Below, piece after piece: positions 46,269 to 54,811 of a stretch of DNA of 64,000 nucleotides. The position numbers and the translations under genes were made by a program. Below the pieces are notes generated by a model. That model was not told the DNA's origin. It saw nothing but the letters and a program-made list of their open reading frames with translations, and did no database searches. This stretch comes from Flavobacterium xueshanense (GTDB lineage Bacteria > Bacteroidota > Bacteroidia > Flavobacteriales > Flavobacteriaceae): contig NZ_FONQ01000002.1 of NCBI RefSeq assembly GCF_900112975.1, positions 372,001 through 436,000 on the forward strand, given 5' to 3'. Each line of letters starts with the position of its first letter. Position 1 is the stretch's first letter.

Positions 46269-47024
46269 TTAAACATCCCTTTTTAAAATAGTCGCTGCGG
46301 CTTGTGCTGTTGGCAATACCATCAAATCGGCAATATTTACATGATACGGTCTGGAAACTACAAAGTGAATAATATCGGCGATATCTTTTGGATGTAATGG
46401 CTCAAAACCTTTGTAAACATTGGCGGCTCTGTCTGCATCACCCTTGAAACGCACTTCGCTAAATTCTGTCTCTACGGCACCGGGATGAATGGCACCAACG
46501 CGAATTCCGTAAGGATTCAAATCCATTCGCATGGCTTGGTTCAAGGCGTCAACTGCATGTTTGGAGGCGCAATAGACATTTCCGTTTGGATATACTTCTT
46601 TTCCGGCAATGGAACCAATGTTGATGATATGACCTGATTTTCGTTCAATCATTTGCGGGATAATTGCTTTCGATACATATAAAAGTCCTTTGACATTAAT
46701 GTCAATCATGGCGTCCCAATCGTCTAAATCTCCGTTTTGAATGGGATCTAAACCATGTGCATTTCCGGCATTATTAATCAAAACATCGATTGCAGCAAAG
46801 GCTTCGGGTATGGAATTGATGCTTTCAAAAACCGCTTTTTTGTCCCGAACATCAAAGGATAAAGTGTGCACTTCGGTAAATTCCGAAAGTTCTTTTTTAA
46901 GATCATTTAATCGGTCTTCGCGGCGTCCGCAAAGAATAATTTTATAGTTATTTTTAGCTAATATTTGCGCTGTTGCTTTACCGATTCCGCTGGTAGCTCC
47001 AGTCACTAAGGCTGTTTTAGTCAT
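46269..47024 (-). CDS. SDR family NAD(P)-dependent oxidoreductase
   Basis: A classical 251-residue short-chain dehydrogenase: TGATSGIGKATA at the N-terminus, NNAGNAHG, catalytic Ser in IINIGSIAGKEVYPN, and Tyr-x3-Lys in VYCASKHAVDA. It resembles the YdfG-type 3-hydroxy acid (serine/threonine) dehydrogenases, including the GVRVGAIHPGAVETEFSEVR block. CGRREDRLN after the Gly motif suggests NADP(H) use (Arg-Arg). Adjacent to an aldo/keto reductase but likely a separate activity. No signal peptide. Confidence 0.93.
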   Translation of the reverse strand: MTKTALVTGATSGIGKATAQILAKNNYKIILCGRREDRLNDLKKELSEFTEVHTLSFDVRDKKAVFESINSIPEAFAAIDVLINNAGNAHGLDPIQNGDLDDWDAMIDINVKGLLYVSKAIIPQMIERKSGHIINIGSIAGKEVYPNGNVYCASKHAVDALNQAMRMDLNPYGIRVGAIHPGAVETEFSEVRFKGDADRAANVYKGFEPLHPKDIADIIHFVVSRPYHVNIADLMVLPTAQAAATILKRDV

Positions 47025-47071
47025 GATTTTTTTATATTTTATATTTTAAAGTTTCTGAACTGAACACTAGT

Positions 47072-47944
47072 TTAGGCTACATCATCGCCCATGCTTGCGG
47101 TCCAGATTGCAAACCAATCTTCTTGGTCTAATTCTAATTCGACAGCTTTCATCAGCGATTGAATTCGGGCCACATTTACCGTTCCCGCAATTGGAATTAC
47201 TTGTGCCGGATGTTTTAAAATCCAAGAAAGTAAAATGGAGTCCGACCCCAAATGGTATTTTGAAACTAAAGTCGCCAGTAATTTTTTCAATCGTCTGGTT
47301 TGTGGAATATCTTTTCTAAAAACAGATCCCAGTGGATTCCAGGACATAGGACGAATTTTGTTGGCTTGCATGTAATCAAAACTTCCATCGACCATAGGCT
47401 CAAAATTTGTTGCTGAAAATTGCACTTGATTGTACAAAACTTCTGTTTTTTGGCGAATCAATTCGGTTTGTGTAGCCGTAAAATTAGAAAGTCCAAAATC
47501 ATTAATTTTACCATCTGATTTTAGTTTCAAAACAGCTTCGGCAATTTCATCAGCCTGCATCAAAGGACTTGGTCTGTGTAATAAAAGAACATCCAGATAA
47601 TCCGTTTGTAGATTTTTTAAGGAATTTTCAACAGACCAGATAATGTACTCTTTTGAATATTCGTAATGTTTTATAGTGTTATTGCGGTTTTCCGTTACCA
47701 TTTGGATGCCGCATTTGGATATTAATTGCATTTTTTCTCTGGTAATTTTACTCGAAGCAAATGCTTTTCCAAAATCAGCTTCGGTCGTATAATCCCCATA
47801 TATATCGGCATGATCGAAAGTAGTAATTTTGTTCTCCAAACACACATTAATCATGTTTTCCATTTCTTTGGTGTTGAGATTTTTATCCCAAATTCCCCAA
47901 TTCATGACACCCGCTACAACAGGGGATAATTTTGTTTTATTCAT
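47072..47944 (-). CDS. Aldo/keto reductase
   Basis: A 290-residue NADPH-dependent reductase of the YdhF-like group. The catalytic Asp in TFDHADIYGDY, Tyr within the same motif, and His in VLLLHRPSPL are present, and the NADP-binding C-terminal IPIAGTVNVARIQSLM is normal. Substrate unknown. It is 47 bp upstream of the SDR gene on the same strand. Confidence 0.93.
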   Translation of the reverse strand: MNKTKLSPVVAGVMNWGIWDKNLNTKEMENMINVCLENKITTFDHADIYGDYTTEADFGKAFASSKITREKMQLISKCGIQMVTENRNNTIKHYEYSKEYIIWSVENSLKNLQTDYLDVLLLHRPSPLMQADEIAEAVLKLKSDGKINDFGLSNFTATQTELIRQKTEVLYNQVQFSATNFEPMVDGSFDYMQANKIRPMSWNPLGSVFRKDIPQTRRLKKLLATLVSKYHLGSDSILLSWILKHPAQVIPIAGTVNVARIQSLMKAVELELDQEDWFAIWTASMGDDVA

Positions 47945-48156
47945 GGTTTTTATTTTTTAATGAAATTCATAATTCTGCTATTTCAAAGTATATTTTTCAA
48001 AGTTCTTAAAAATATAAAAATTGTATCATAATTCGTCCTTAAAATTAGGGTTTTTGTCGAAGTTTTAACCATTTATTAACATCTTACTTCTAAAAAAAAA
48101 TTCAATTTGCACCTTCAAAACGAAGACATTAAATTGAAGGTTTTAAAAATAATAAA

Positions 48157-49161
48157 ATGGAAGAAAATACATCGACTTTAGATATCAGGGCAATTAATGA
48201 AAAAATTGAAAGAGAGAGTGCATTTATAGACCTTCTCACGATGGAAATGAACAAGGTTATTGTGGGTCAAAAGCACATGGTGGAGCGTTTATTAATTGGA
48301 CTTTTGGGTCAGGGCCATATTTTATTAGAAGGAGTGCCGGGATTAGCAAAAACTTTAGCAATAAATACTCTTTCACAAGCCGTTCAGGGATCTTTCAGCA
48401 GAATACAGTTTACGCCAGATTTATTGCCGGCAGATGTTGTGGGAACTATGATTTACAACATTAAGCAAAATGAATTTTCGATAAAAAAAGGACCGATTTT
48501 CGCTAATTTCGTTCTTGCCGATGAGATTAACCGTGCACCTGCCAAAGTACAATCGGCATTACTGGAAGCGATGCAGGAAAAGCAAGTTACTATCGGTGAT
48601 ACTACTTTTAAACTAGACCGACCATTCTTGGTTTTGGCTACTCAAAATCCAATTGAACAAGAAGGAACCTACCAATTACCTGAAGCTCAAGTCGATCGTT
48701 TCATGCTAAAAACGGTTATTGATTACCCAAAAATGGAAGACGAGCGTTTAGTGATTCGCCAGAACTTAAAAGGAAGTTACGAAAAAGTAAATGCAGTGGT
48801 TTCAGTCGAACAAATTTTACGTGCTCAAGAAGCAGTTCGTGAAGTTTACATGGATGAAAAAATTGAAAAATACATACTTGATATTATTTTTGCCACGCGT
48901 TACCCAGAGAAATATAAATTGGCTGATTTAAAACCATTAATCAGTTTTGGAGCGTCACCACGTGGAAGTATCAATTTGGCGACGGCCGCAAAATGTTACG
49001 CCTTTATTAAACGTCGCGGCTATGTAATTCCTGAAGATGTTCGTGCGGTAGTTCACGATGTGTTGCGTCATAGAATTGGAGTTACTTACGAAGCGGAAGC
49101 CGAAAATATTACTTCAGTAGACATCATTAACAAAATTGTAAACGAAGTAGAAGTACCATAA
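48157..49161 (+). CDS. MoxR-family AAA+ ATPase of the bat operon
   Basis: AAA+ chaperone-like ATPase working with VWA proteins of the same operon. The 334-residue protein has Walker A (LLEGVPGLAKTLA, the MoxR version), Walker B (FVLADEINRAP), sensor 1 (LATQNPIEQEGTYQLPEAQ) and sensor 2/Arg block (FGASPRGSI). Length typical. It opens a run of eight co-directional genes to 57373. The downstream gap carries CAGTTTTCAGT-like and GCGCCTTTG repeats. Confidence 0.95.
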   Translation: MEENTSTLDIRAINEKIERESAFIDLLTMEMNKVIVGQKHMVERLLIGLLGQGHILLEGVPGLAKTLAINTLSQAVQGSFSRIQFTPDLLPADVVGTMIYNIKQNEFSIKKGPIFANFVLADEINRAPAKVQSALLEAMQEKQVTIGDTTFKLDRPFLVLATQNPIEQEGTYQLPEAQVDRFMLKTVIDYPKMEDERLVIRQNLKGSYEKVNAVVSVEQILRAQEAVREVYMDEKIEKYILDIIFATRYPEKYKLADLKPLISFGASPRGSINLATAAKCYAFIKRRGYVIPEDVRAVVHDVLRHRIGVTYEAEAENITSVDIINKIVNEVEVP

Positions 49162-49230
49162 GTCAGTTGGCAGTTTTCAGTGATCAGTTTTCACTTAGAA
49201 CGCATTAATGACTTATGAATTAAATAAAAC

Positions 49231-49256
49231 TTTTTGCCTTTGCGCCTTTGTGGCAA
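49231..49256 (+). repeat. CCTTTGCGCC repeat before the DUF58 gene
   Basis: TTTTTGCCTTTGCGCCTTTG then TGGCAA, directly before the ATG at 49264. A similar word precedes the BatE start (56591-56616). Confidence 0.55.
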
Positions 49257-49263
49257 GAAAAAA

Positions 49264-50127
49264 ATGGAAACAAAAGACCTCTTAAAAAAAGTACGAAAAA
49301 TAGAAATTAAAACCCGAAGATTGAGCGATCACATTTTTTCGGGAGAGTATCATACGTCTTTCAAAGGGCGTGGAATGACGTTTAGCGAAGTGCGTCAATA
49401 CCAGTACGGAGATGATATTCGTGCCATTGATTGGAATGTAACCGCACGCTACAATGAAGCACACGTAAAAGTTTTTGAGGAAGAACGCGAGTTGACCATG
49501 ATGTTGATGGTTGATATTTCGGGTTCAGAAAGTTTTGGTTCGAAAAATCAATTCAAAAAAGATATTGTTACGGAGATTGCCGCAACGATGGCCTTTTCGG
49601 CGACCCAAAACAATGATAAAATAGGTCTGATTTTGTTTTCAGATGAAATTGAATTGTACATTCCGCCAAAAAAGGGAAGATCACACGTATTGAGAATCAT
49701 TCGGGAATTGATAGAGTTTCAGCCGAAAAGCCGTAAAACAGATATTGCTCAAGCCTTAAAATTTTTATCGGGAACCCAAAAAAAGAAAGCAATCGTGTTT
49801 GTAATTTCTGATTTCATGTCGGAAGATTACGAGCAAACATTAAAAATAGCCTCCAAAAAACACGATATAACTGGGATTCGCGTGTACGACATTCGAGAAG
49901 AAAAAATGCCGGATTTGGGGATGGTTTCCATGCTTGATGCCGAAACCGGAGCAATAGAATTGATAAATACCGGTTCGAAAGCAGTTCGAATGAATTATGA
50001 AAAACAGTACCGCGACAAAGTAAACTATTTTAAAGAGACATTCAGTAAATCAGGTTCAGGTGTTGTAAACACAAGGGTTGACGAAAGTTATGTGACGAAA
50101 TTGTTGAGCTATTTTAAATCGAGATAA
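49264..50127 (+). CDS. DUF58 domain protein (bat operon)
   Basis: A 287-residue DUF58/VWA-like protein associated with MoxR ATPases. The DUF58 signature SEVRQYQYGDDIRAIDWN is at about residues 40-57, and the VWA-like part begins MLMVDISGSESFG (DxSGS, incomplete MIDAS). ATG at 49264 is chosen over 49234, because the latter would translate the intergenic repeat. Soluble. Probably regulates or is chaperoned by the upstream ATPase. Confidence 0.92.
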   Translation: METKDLLKKVRKIEIKTRRLSDHIFSGEYHTSFKGRGMTFSEVRQYQYGDDIRAIDWNVTARYNEAHVKVFEEERELTMMLMVDISGSESFGSKNQFKKDIVTEIAATMAFSATQNNDKIGLILFSDEIELYIPPKKGRSHVLRIIRELIEFQPKSRKTDIAQALKFLSGTQKKKAIVFVISDFMSEDYEQTLKIASKKHDITGIRVYDIREEKMPDLGMVSMLDAETGAIELINTGSKAVRMNYEKQYRDKVNYFKETFSKSGSGVVNTRVDESYVTKLLSYFKSR

Positions 50128-50138
50128 AACGAAACCTA

Positions 50139-50170
50139 GCCCTACCAGAGTTTTAAACCCTGACAGGGTT
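50139..50170. repeat. Degenerate copy of the sufBCD terminator-type inverted repeat
   Basis: CCAGAGTTTTAAACCCTG then ACAGGGTT is an imperfect inverted repeat similar to the perfect one at 19965-19997. It lies between the DUF58 gene and the next bat gene, so in the operon it is more likely a repeat than a full terminator. Confidence 0.45.
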
Positions 50171-50183
50171 AACTAGATAAAAA

Positions 50184-51815
50184 ATGAAAATTAGACTTTA
50201 CCTACTATTATTGCTGCTTTCTACGGCTGTTTTTGCACAACAAAAGCAAGTAGTCACAAGTATTGACACGATTAAAAATAAAATTGGCGCGGAATTTAAA
50301 CTATCCATAAAAACTACTGTTGATACTTCTTCTAAAGTAATTTTCCCGAAATTAAAAAACTTAGGCGCTTTAGAGGTGATTCAGTCATATCCTATTGACA
50401 CTGTCAAAATGGACGGTCGTTATGAATTAATCAAAAAATACGGTTTAACCCAATTTGATTCTGGTAGATATGTAGTTCCAAGTATCAAGATTTTTATCAA
50501 CAGCAAACCGTTTATGACGGATTCACTTTTGGTTGAAGTGGCAAATGTTCAGGTAGATACTTTGAAACAAAAAATGTTCGACATTAAAGATATTGCTCCA
50601 GCAGATAACCCGATTGGAGACTGGTGGAAATACCTACTGATCGCCGCATTGATTGTGGGTATTGGAGCATTTATTTATTGGTTTATTAAAAAGCGTCAAG
50701 AAAAGAAATTACAGGAAGAAATTTTCAAGACGCCAATCGAGAAAGCGACTAGTTTGCTGGATACTTTAGAGAAAAAAGAACTTTGGCAAAAAGGAGAAGT
50801 TAAAGCCTATTATAGTGAATTGACGGATATTGCCAGAAATTATATTGAAGAAGCGATAGAAATTCCGGCTATGGAAAGCACAACTTCGGAATTGATTCAA
50901 GGACTTAGGGCAGCTTCTGTCAAAAAGAAAATGACGCTTTCTCAGGAAATAATCGAAAATCTGGAGCGTGTTTTGAAACAAGCCGATTTAGTGAAATTCG
51001 CCAAATCAAAACCATTGGATTTTGAAATCACAGAAGACCGAAATAAAATTCAAAAAGCAATTCTGACATTAGACAATTCGATTCCTGTGGAAGTACTAGT
51101 TGAGGAAGATATGCTGTTGAATGAAGCGCAAAGACAAAAACAAATTCAAATTCAATTGCACAAACAAAAGAACAAACGCATCGTGACTGCAGTGGCTTCG
51201 GTTGTTTTTTTGTTGGCAGCGACTATTACTTTTTTCATCATTACGAAAGGGTTTGACTATGTAAAAGACAACATTATTGGTCATCCCACCAAAGAATTAT
51301 TGGAAGGCGAATGGGTAAAAAGCGAGTACGGAAATCCGGGAATTATCATAGAAACACCAAAAGTGCTCAAGAGAGTGGATTTGACTAAAACACTTCCTAA
51401 AAACGGAATGGCTTTGATTAAAGAAATGCAATCCTTTGCGTATGGAAGTGTTTTGGACCGTTTTTATGTGATGGTTTCTACTTTAAAATTTAAACAGGAG
51501 ACGCAAATCGATTTGGCTAAATCTATGGATGGAGCTTTGCAATCACTCGAAGCGCAAGGTGCACAAAACATGATTGTAAAACAGGAAGATTTTGAAACCA
51601 AAGAGGGAATCAAAGGATTAAAAGCGTACGGAACCTTCTCACAAGTTGATAGCGACAATAAGACCACTGCGAAAATGTATTATGAAGCAATATTGTTCAG
51701 TCAAGAAGGCGGATTGCAACAGATTTTACTTTTTCATGAAGAGGGAGACAAGTATGGCAGTGAAATATCAGAACGCGTTTTGAATGCTGTCGAATTAAAA
51801 CAAGCGAGTAAATAA
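50184..51815 (+). CDS. Bat-operon membrane protein, BatD-like N-terminal domain
   Basis: A 543-residue protein with a signal peptide (LYLLLLLLSTAVFAQ), a beta-rich exported domain (KIGAEFKLSIKTTVDTSSKV), a membrane helix at about 155-170 (LLIAALIVGIGAFIYWFI), a cytoplasmic helical part and a second helix at about 335-357 (VTAVASVVFLLAATITFF), then a C-terminal domain. The topology resembles BatD partly, but BatD itself is encoded further on. It is an operon-specific membrane component of unknown role. Its stop overlaps BatA by one base (TAATG). Confidence 0.75.
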   Translation: MKIRLYLLLLLLSTAVFAQQKQVVTSIDTIKNKIGAEFKLSIKTTVDTSSKVIFPKLKNLGALEVIQSYPIDTVKMDGRYELIKKYGLTQFDSGRYVVPSIKIFINSKPFMTDSLLVEVANVQVDTLKQKMFDIKDIAPADNPIGDWWKYLLIAALIVGIGAFIYWFIKKRQEKKLQEEIFKTPIEKATSLLDTLEKKELWQKGEVKAYYSELTDIARNYIEEAIEIPAMESTTSELIQGLRAASVKKKMTLSQEIIENLERVLKQADLVKFAKSKPLDFEITEDRNKIQKAILTLDNSIPVEVLVEEDMLLNEAQRQKQIQIQLHKQKNKRIVTAVASVVFLLAATITFFIITKGFDYVKDNIIGHPTKELLEGEWVKSEYGNPGIIIETPKVLKRVDLTKTLPKNGMALIKEMQSFAYGSVLDRFYVMVSTLKFKQETQIDLAKSMDGALQSLEAQGAQNMIVKQEDFETKEGIKGLKAYGTFSQVDSDNKTTAKMYYEAILFSQEGGLQQILLFHEEGDKYGSEISERVLNAVELKQASK

Positions 51816-52816
51816 TGGAGAAAATAACTTTTTTAAACCCGGAATTTTTTTGGTTGTTTTTGCTGATTCCAGTTGTAATTGTCTGGTTTATGCGAAAAAA
51901 GAACCATCAATCCGCCACATTAAAAATAAGTTCGTTAGAAGGATTTAAAGGCAATAAATCGTATTTGACAAAGTTAAAACCGATGTTAAATGTGCTTCGG
52001 GTTTTGGCTTTATGTTCTTTGATTGTAGCCATGGCACGCCCAAGAACGGTCGATGTAAGTAATAAAACTAAAACGACGAAAGGAATTGATATCGTAATGG
52101 CAATAGACGTTTCCGGAAGTATGCTTGCCAAAGATTTGAAGCCAGACCGAATGCAAGCACTGAAAAGAATAGCTGCAGATTTTGTTGAAGAACGACCAAA
52201 TGACAGGATTGGACTAGTTGTATATGCCTCTGAAGCGTATACAAAAGCGCCGGTAACCAGTGATAAAGCAGTTATACTTGATGCGATCAGAAGTATAAAA
52301 TACGATAATGTTTTAGTAGACGGAACTGGAATAGGAATGGGATTGGCAACCGCTGTCAACAGATTGAAAGACAGTCAGGCAAAGAGCAAAGTGGTTATCC
52401 TAATGACTGACGGGGTGAATAATGCAGGGTTTATTGAACCGGATACTGCTTCGGATATTGCAAAAGAATACGGAATAAAAGTATATACAATAGGAATAGG
52501 AACAAACGGAATGGCCATGTTTCCGTATGCTATTGCACCAAACGGAAAATTTCTTTTCCAAATGATGAAAGTGGAGATTGATGAGCAAATGATGAAAAAA
52601 ATTGCTAATCATACTGGTGGAAAATATTTTAGAGCAACGAGCAATAGTAAATTAGCCGAAATTTATGCAACAATAAATAAGCTAGAAACTACTGAAATTG
52701 AAGAATTAAAATTCTATGATTATGATGAAAAATTCAGACCTTTTATTTGGTTTGCCGGTTTTTTATTATTGCTGGAAGTAGGGTTAAGGAATACTGTTTT
52801 TAGAAGCTTTATATAA
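51815..52816 (+). CDS. batA: VWA-domain protein BatA
   Basis: Membrane-anchored von Willebrand A-domain protein. Two N-terminal helices (PEFFWLFLLIPVVIVWFM and VLRVLALCSLIVAMAR), then a VWA domain with a complete MIDAS (MAIDVSGSM, and TDGVNNAG), and a C-terminal helix (FIWFAGFLLLLEVGL). 333 residues, usual for BatA of the aerotolerance operons in Bacteroidota. It overlaps the preceding gene by one base. Confidence 0.93.
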   Translation: MEKITFLNPEFFWLFLLIPVVIVWFMRKKNHQSATLKISSLEGFKGNKSYLTKLKPMLNVLRVLALCSLIVAMARPRTVDVSNKTKTTKGIDIVMAIDVSGSMLAKDLKPDRMQALKRIAADFVEERPNDRIGLVVYASEAYTKAPVTSDKAVILDAIRSIKYDNVLVDGTGIGMGLATAVNRLKDSQAKSKVVILMTDGVNNAGFIEPDTASDIAKEYGIKVYTIGIGTNGMAMFPYAIAPNGKFLFQMMKVEIDEQMMKKIANHTGGKYFRATSNSKLAEIYATINKLETTEIEELKFYDYDEKFRPFIWFAGFLLLLEVGLRNTVFRSFI

Positions 52817-52944
52817 AATCCCCAACCCAGCGCTCCCCGAAGGAAAGGGAGTACGAACTGGAATATTGGAATTAGAATGACCAAGTTTAGAATTTTGATT
52901 TAGAGTAAAATCTAAGATCAAAATTCATAAATCTAAAATTAAAA

Positions 52945-53976
52945 ATGGAATTAGACGAAAAAAAATATTTATATCTCCTCTTAATACTGCCTTTAGTGGT
53001 GTTGATTTTTCTGTTCAATTTATATTGGAAAAGAAAAAAACAACGCGAGTTTGGAGATTTAGAAATGGTGAAAAAGCTGAGTCCTGAAAGTTCAGTTTTT
53101 AAACCCGTTTTGAAAGTGTCAGTACTGATTTTAGCATTGCTAGGTTTAATTCTCGGTTTGGTAAATCCAAAAATTGGTACCAAAATGGAAACCGTTAAGA
53201 GAGAAGGAATCGACATTGTTTTTGCAGTGGATGTCTCCAAAAGTATGCTAGCTGAAGACATAGCCCCAAACCGATTGGACAAAAGCAAGCAGATTGTTTC
53301 GCAAATCATCAACCAGTTAGGAAGCGACAGAATAGGAATCGTGGCGTACGCCGGAAGTGCGTTTCCGGTATTGCCCATCACTACTGATTACAGCGTTGCA
53401 AAAATGTTTTTGCAAAGCATGAATACTGATATGGTTTCCTCCGTAGGAACATCGTTCAACGAAGCAATCAAATTATCGTCAACCTATTTTGACGATAAAA
53501 AAACAAGTAAGCTATTGATCATGATTTCGGATGGTGAAGACCATAATGAAGGTGCAGAGGAAGCTGCCGAAGAAGCTAACAAGTTGGGGATTAAAATTAT
53601 TACAATTGGTGTTGGAACTGAAAAAGGAGGTACAATTCCATTGAAAAGAAATGGAATTATCGAAGGTTTCAAGAAAGACAATAACAATGAAGTGGTTATA
53701 ACGAAATTGGTTCCAGAAAGTTTGACAGCCATTGCTAAAGCCACAAAAGGGGGTTATGTAAATGGCAATAATACCAAAGAAGTGCTTGAATATGTAAAGA
53801 ATGCATTAGATAATATTCAAAAAACCGAATTTGAAGCGACCGAAATGGCGGATTTTCAATCACAATTTCAATGGTTCTTAGGTTTTGCTTTTTTGCTGTT
53901 ATTTGTGGACGTTTTCCTGTTGGAAAGAAAAACAAGTTGGGTTAAAAAATTAAATTTATTTAACGAGAATAAATAA
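52945..53976 (+). CDS. batB: VWA-domain protein BatB
   Basis: Second VWA protein of the bat operon: two helices at the N-terminus (YLYLLLILPLVVLIFLF and VLKVSVLILALLGLILGLV), MIDAS DVSKSM with ISDGEDHN, and a C-terminal helix. 343 residues. It follows BatA with 128 bp of repeat-like DNA (TCTAAA and TTAGAATTTTGATTT words). Confidence 0.93.
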   Translation: MELDEKKYLYLLLILPLVVLIFLFNLYWKRKKQREFGDLEMVKKLSPESSVFKPVLKVSVLILALLGLILGLVNPKIGTKMETVKREGIDIVFAVDVSKSMLAEDIAPNRLDKSKQIVSQIINQLGSDRIGIVAYAGSAFPVLPITTDYSVAKMFLQSMNTDMVSSVGTSFNEAIKLSSTYFDDKKTSKLLIMISDGEDHNEGAEEAAEEANKLGIKIITIGVGTEKGGTIPLKRNGIIEGFKKDNNNEVVITKLVPESLTAIAKATKGGYVNGNNTKEVLEYVKNALDNIQKTEFEATEMADFQSQFQWFLGFAFLLLFVDVFLLERKTSWVKKLNLFNENK

Positions 53977-54023
53977 TTATTTCTAAAAGGTTTCAAAGCC
54001 TTCCGGACATATAGATACAATAA

Positions 54024-54791
54024 ATGAAAAGATTTAAAATTATCATAATTGCCTTTTTAATCGTTGCTTTTTCGGGTACAGCCGGATTGCATGCGCAACA
54101 AAAAGATCGAATTTTGCCCAAAGCAAACCAAGATTATGCGGATAATAAATTCGTGGAAGCTGAAGCCAATTACCGAATTTCAGATTCAAAATTTCCTAAC
54201 AAAGCCGCTGCGCCTTTTAATCTTGGAAACAGTATTTACAAGCAAAAACAATCCTCCGAAGCTAAATTTGCGTTTGCTAAGGCCTTAAAAAATTCAAAAA
54301 CAAGACCTCAGAAACACCGTGCTTTTCATAATCTTGGAAATGTGTTCATGATTGAAAAAGATTATACACAAGCGGTAGAAGCGTATAAAAACGCATTGCG
54401 TAATGATCCGACTGATGAGGAAACCCGTTATAATTATGCTTTGGCAAAAAAAATGCTGAAAGACAATCCACCAAAAGACGATAAGAAAAAAGACGAGAAA
54501 AAAGATCAGGATAAGAAAGACGATAAAAAGGACGAAAAGAAAGACGGCGAAAAAGATAAAAAAGACGACAAAGACAAAGATAAAAAAGACGATAAAGGCG
54601 ATCAGGACAAACAAAACAAAGATCCGAAACCCAACGATAAAGGAGAACCAAAACCTGCGCCAGGAGGAATCTCAAAGGAACGTCTGGAAAATCTATTGGA
54701 CGCCGTAAACAAAGAGGAAAAGAAAGTTCAGGACAAAGTGAATGCCCAAAAAGTAAAAGGAAAACCAGTTAAAACGGAAAAGGATTGGTAA
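54024..54791 (+). CDS. batC: BatC tetratricopeptide protein with Lys/Asp-rich tail
   Basis: An exported TPR protein (signal peptide ending in LHAQ): residues ~40-140 hold three TPRs (AAPFNLGNSIYKQKQSSEAK, AFHNLGNVFMIEKDYTQAVE, EETRYNYALAKKML). Residues about 148-205 are an extreme low-complexity run of Lys, Asp and Glu (DDKKKDEKKDQDKKDD-type), a feature typical of BatC-type proteins in Flavobacteria. Length 255. Confidence 0.9.
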   Translation: MKRFKIIIIAFLIVAFSGTAGLHAQQKDRILPKANQDYADNKFVEAEANYRISDSKFPNKAAAPFNLGNSIYKQKQSSEAKFAFAKALKNSKTRPQKHRAFHNLGNVFMIEKDYTQAVEAYKNALRNDPTDEETRYNYALAKKMLKDNPPKDDKKKDEKKDQDKKDDKKDEKKDGEKDKKDDKDKDKKDDKGDQDKQNKDPKPNDKGEPKPAPGGISKERLENLLDAVNKEEKKVQDKVNAQKVKGKPVKTEKDW

Positions 54792-54811
54792 TTCAATTAG
54801 AGAGTTTGAAA

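Noticed and set aside
54294..54675. Long minus-strand open frames inside BatC
   Set aside because: They are produced by the Lys/Asp-rich codons (AAA, GAC, GAA) read in reverse and encode Phe/Leu/Val runs without a start context.
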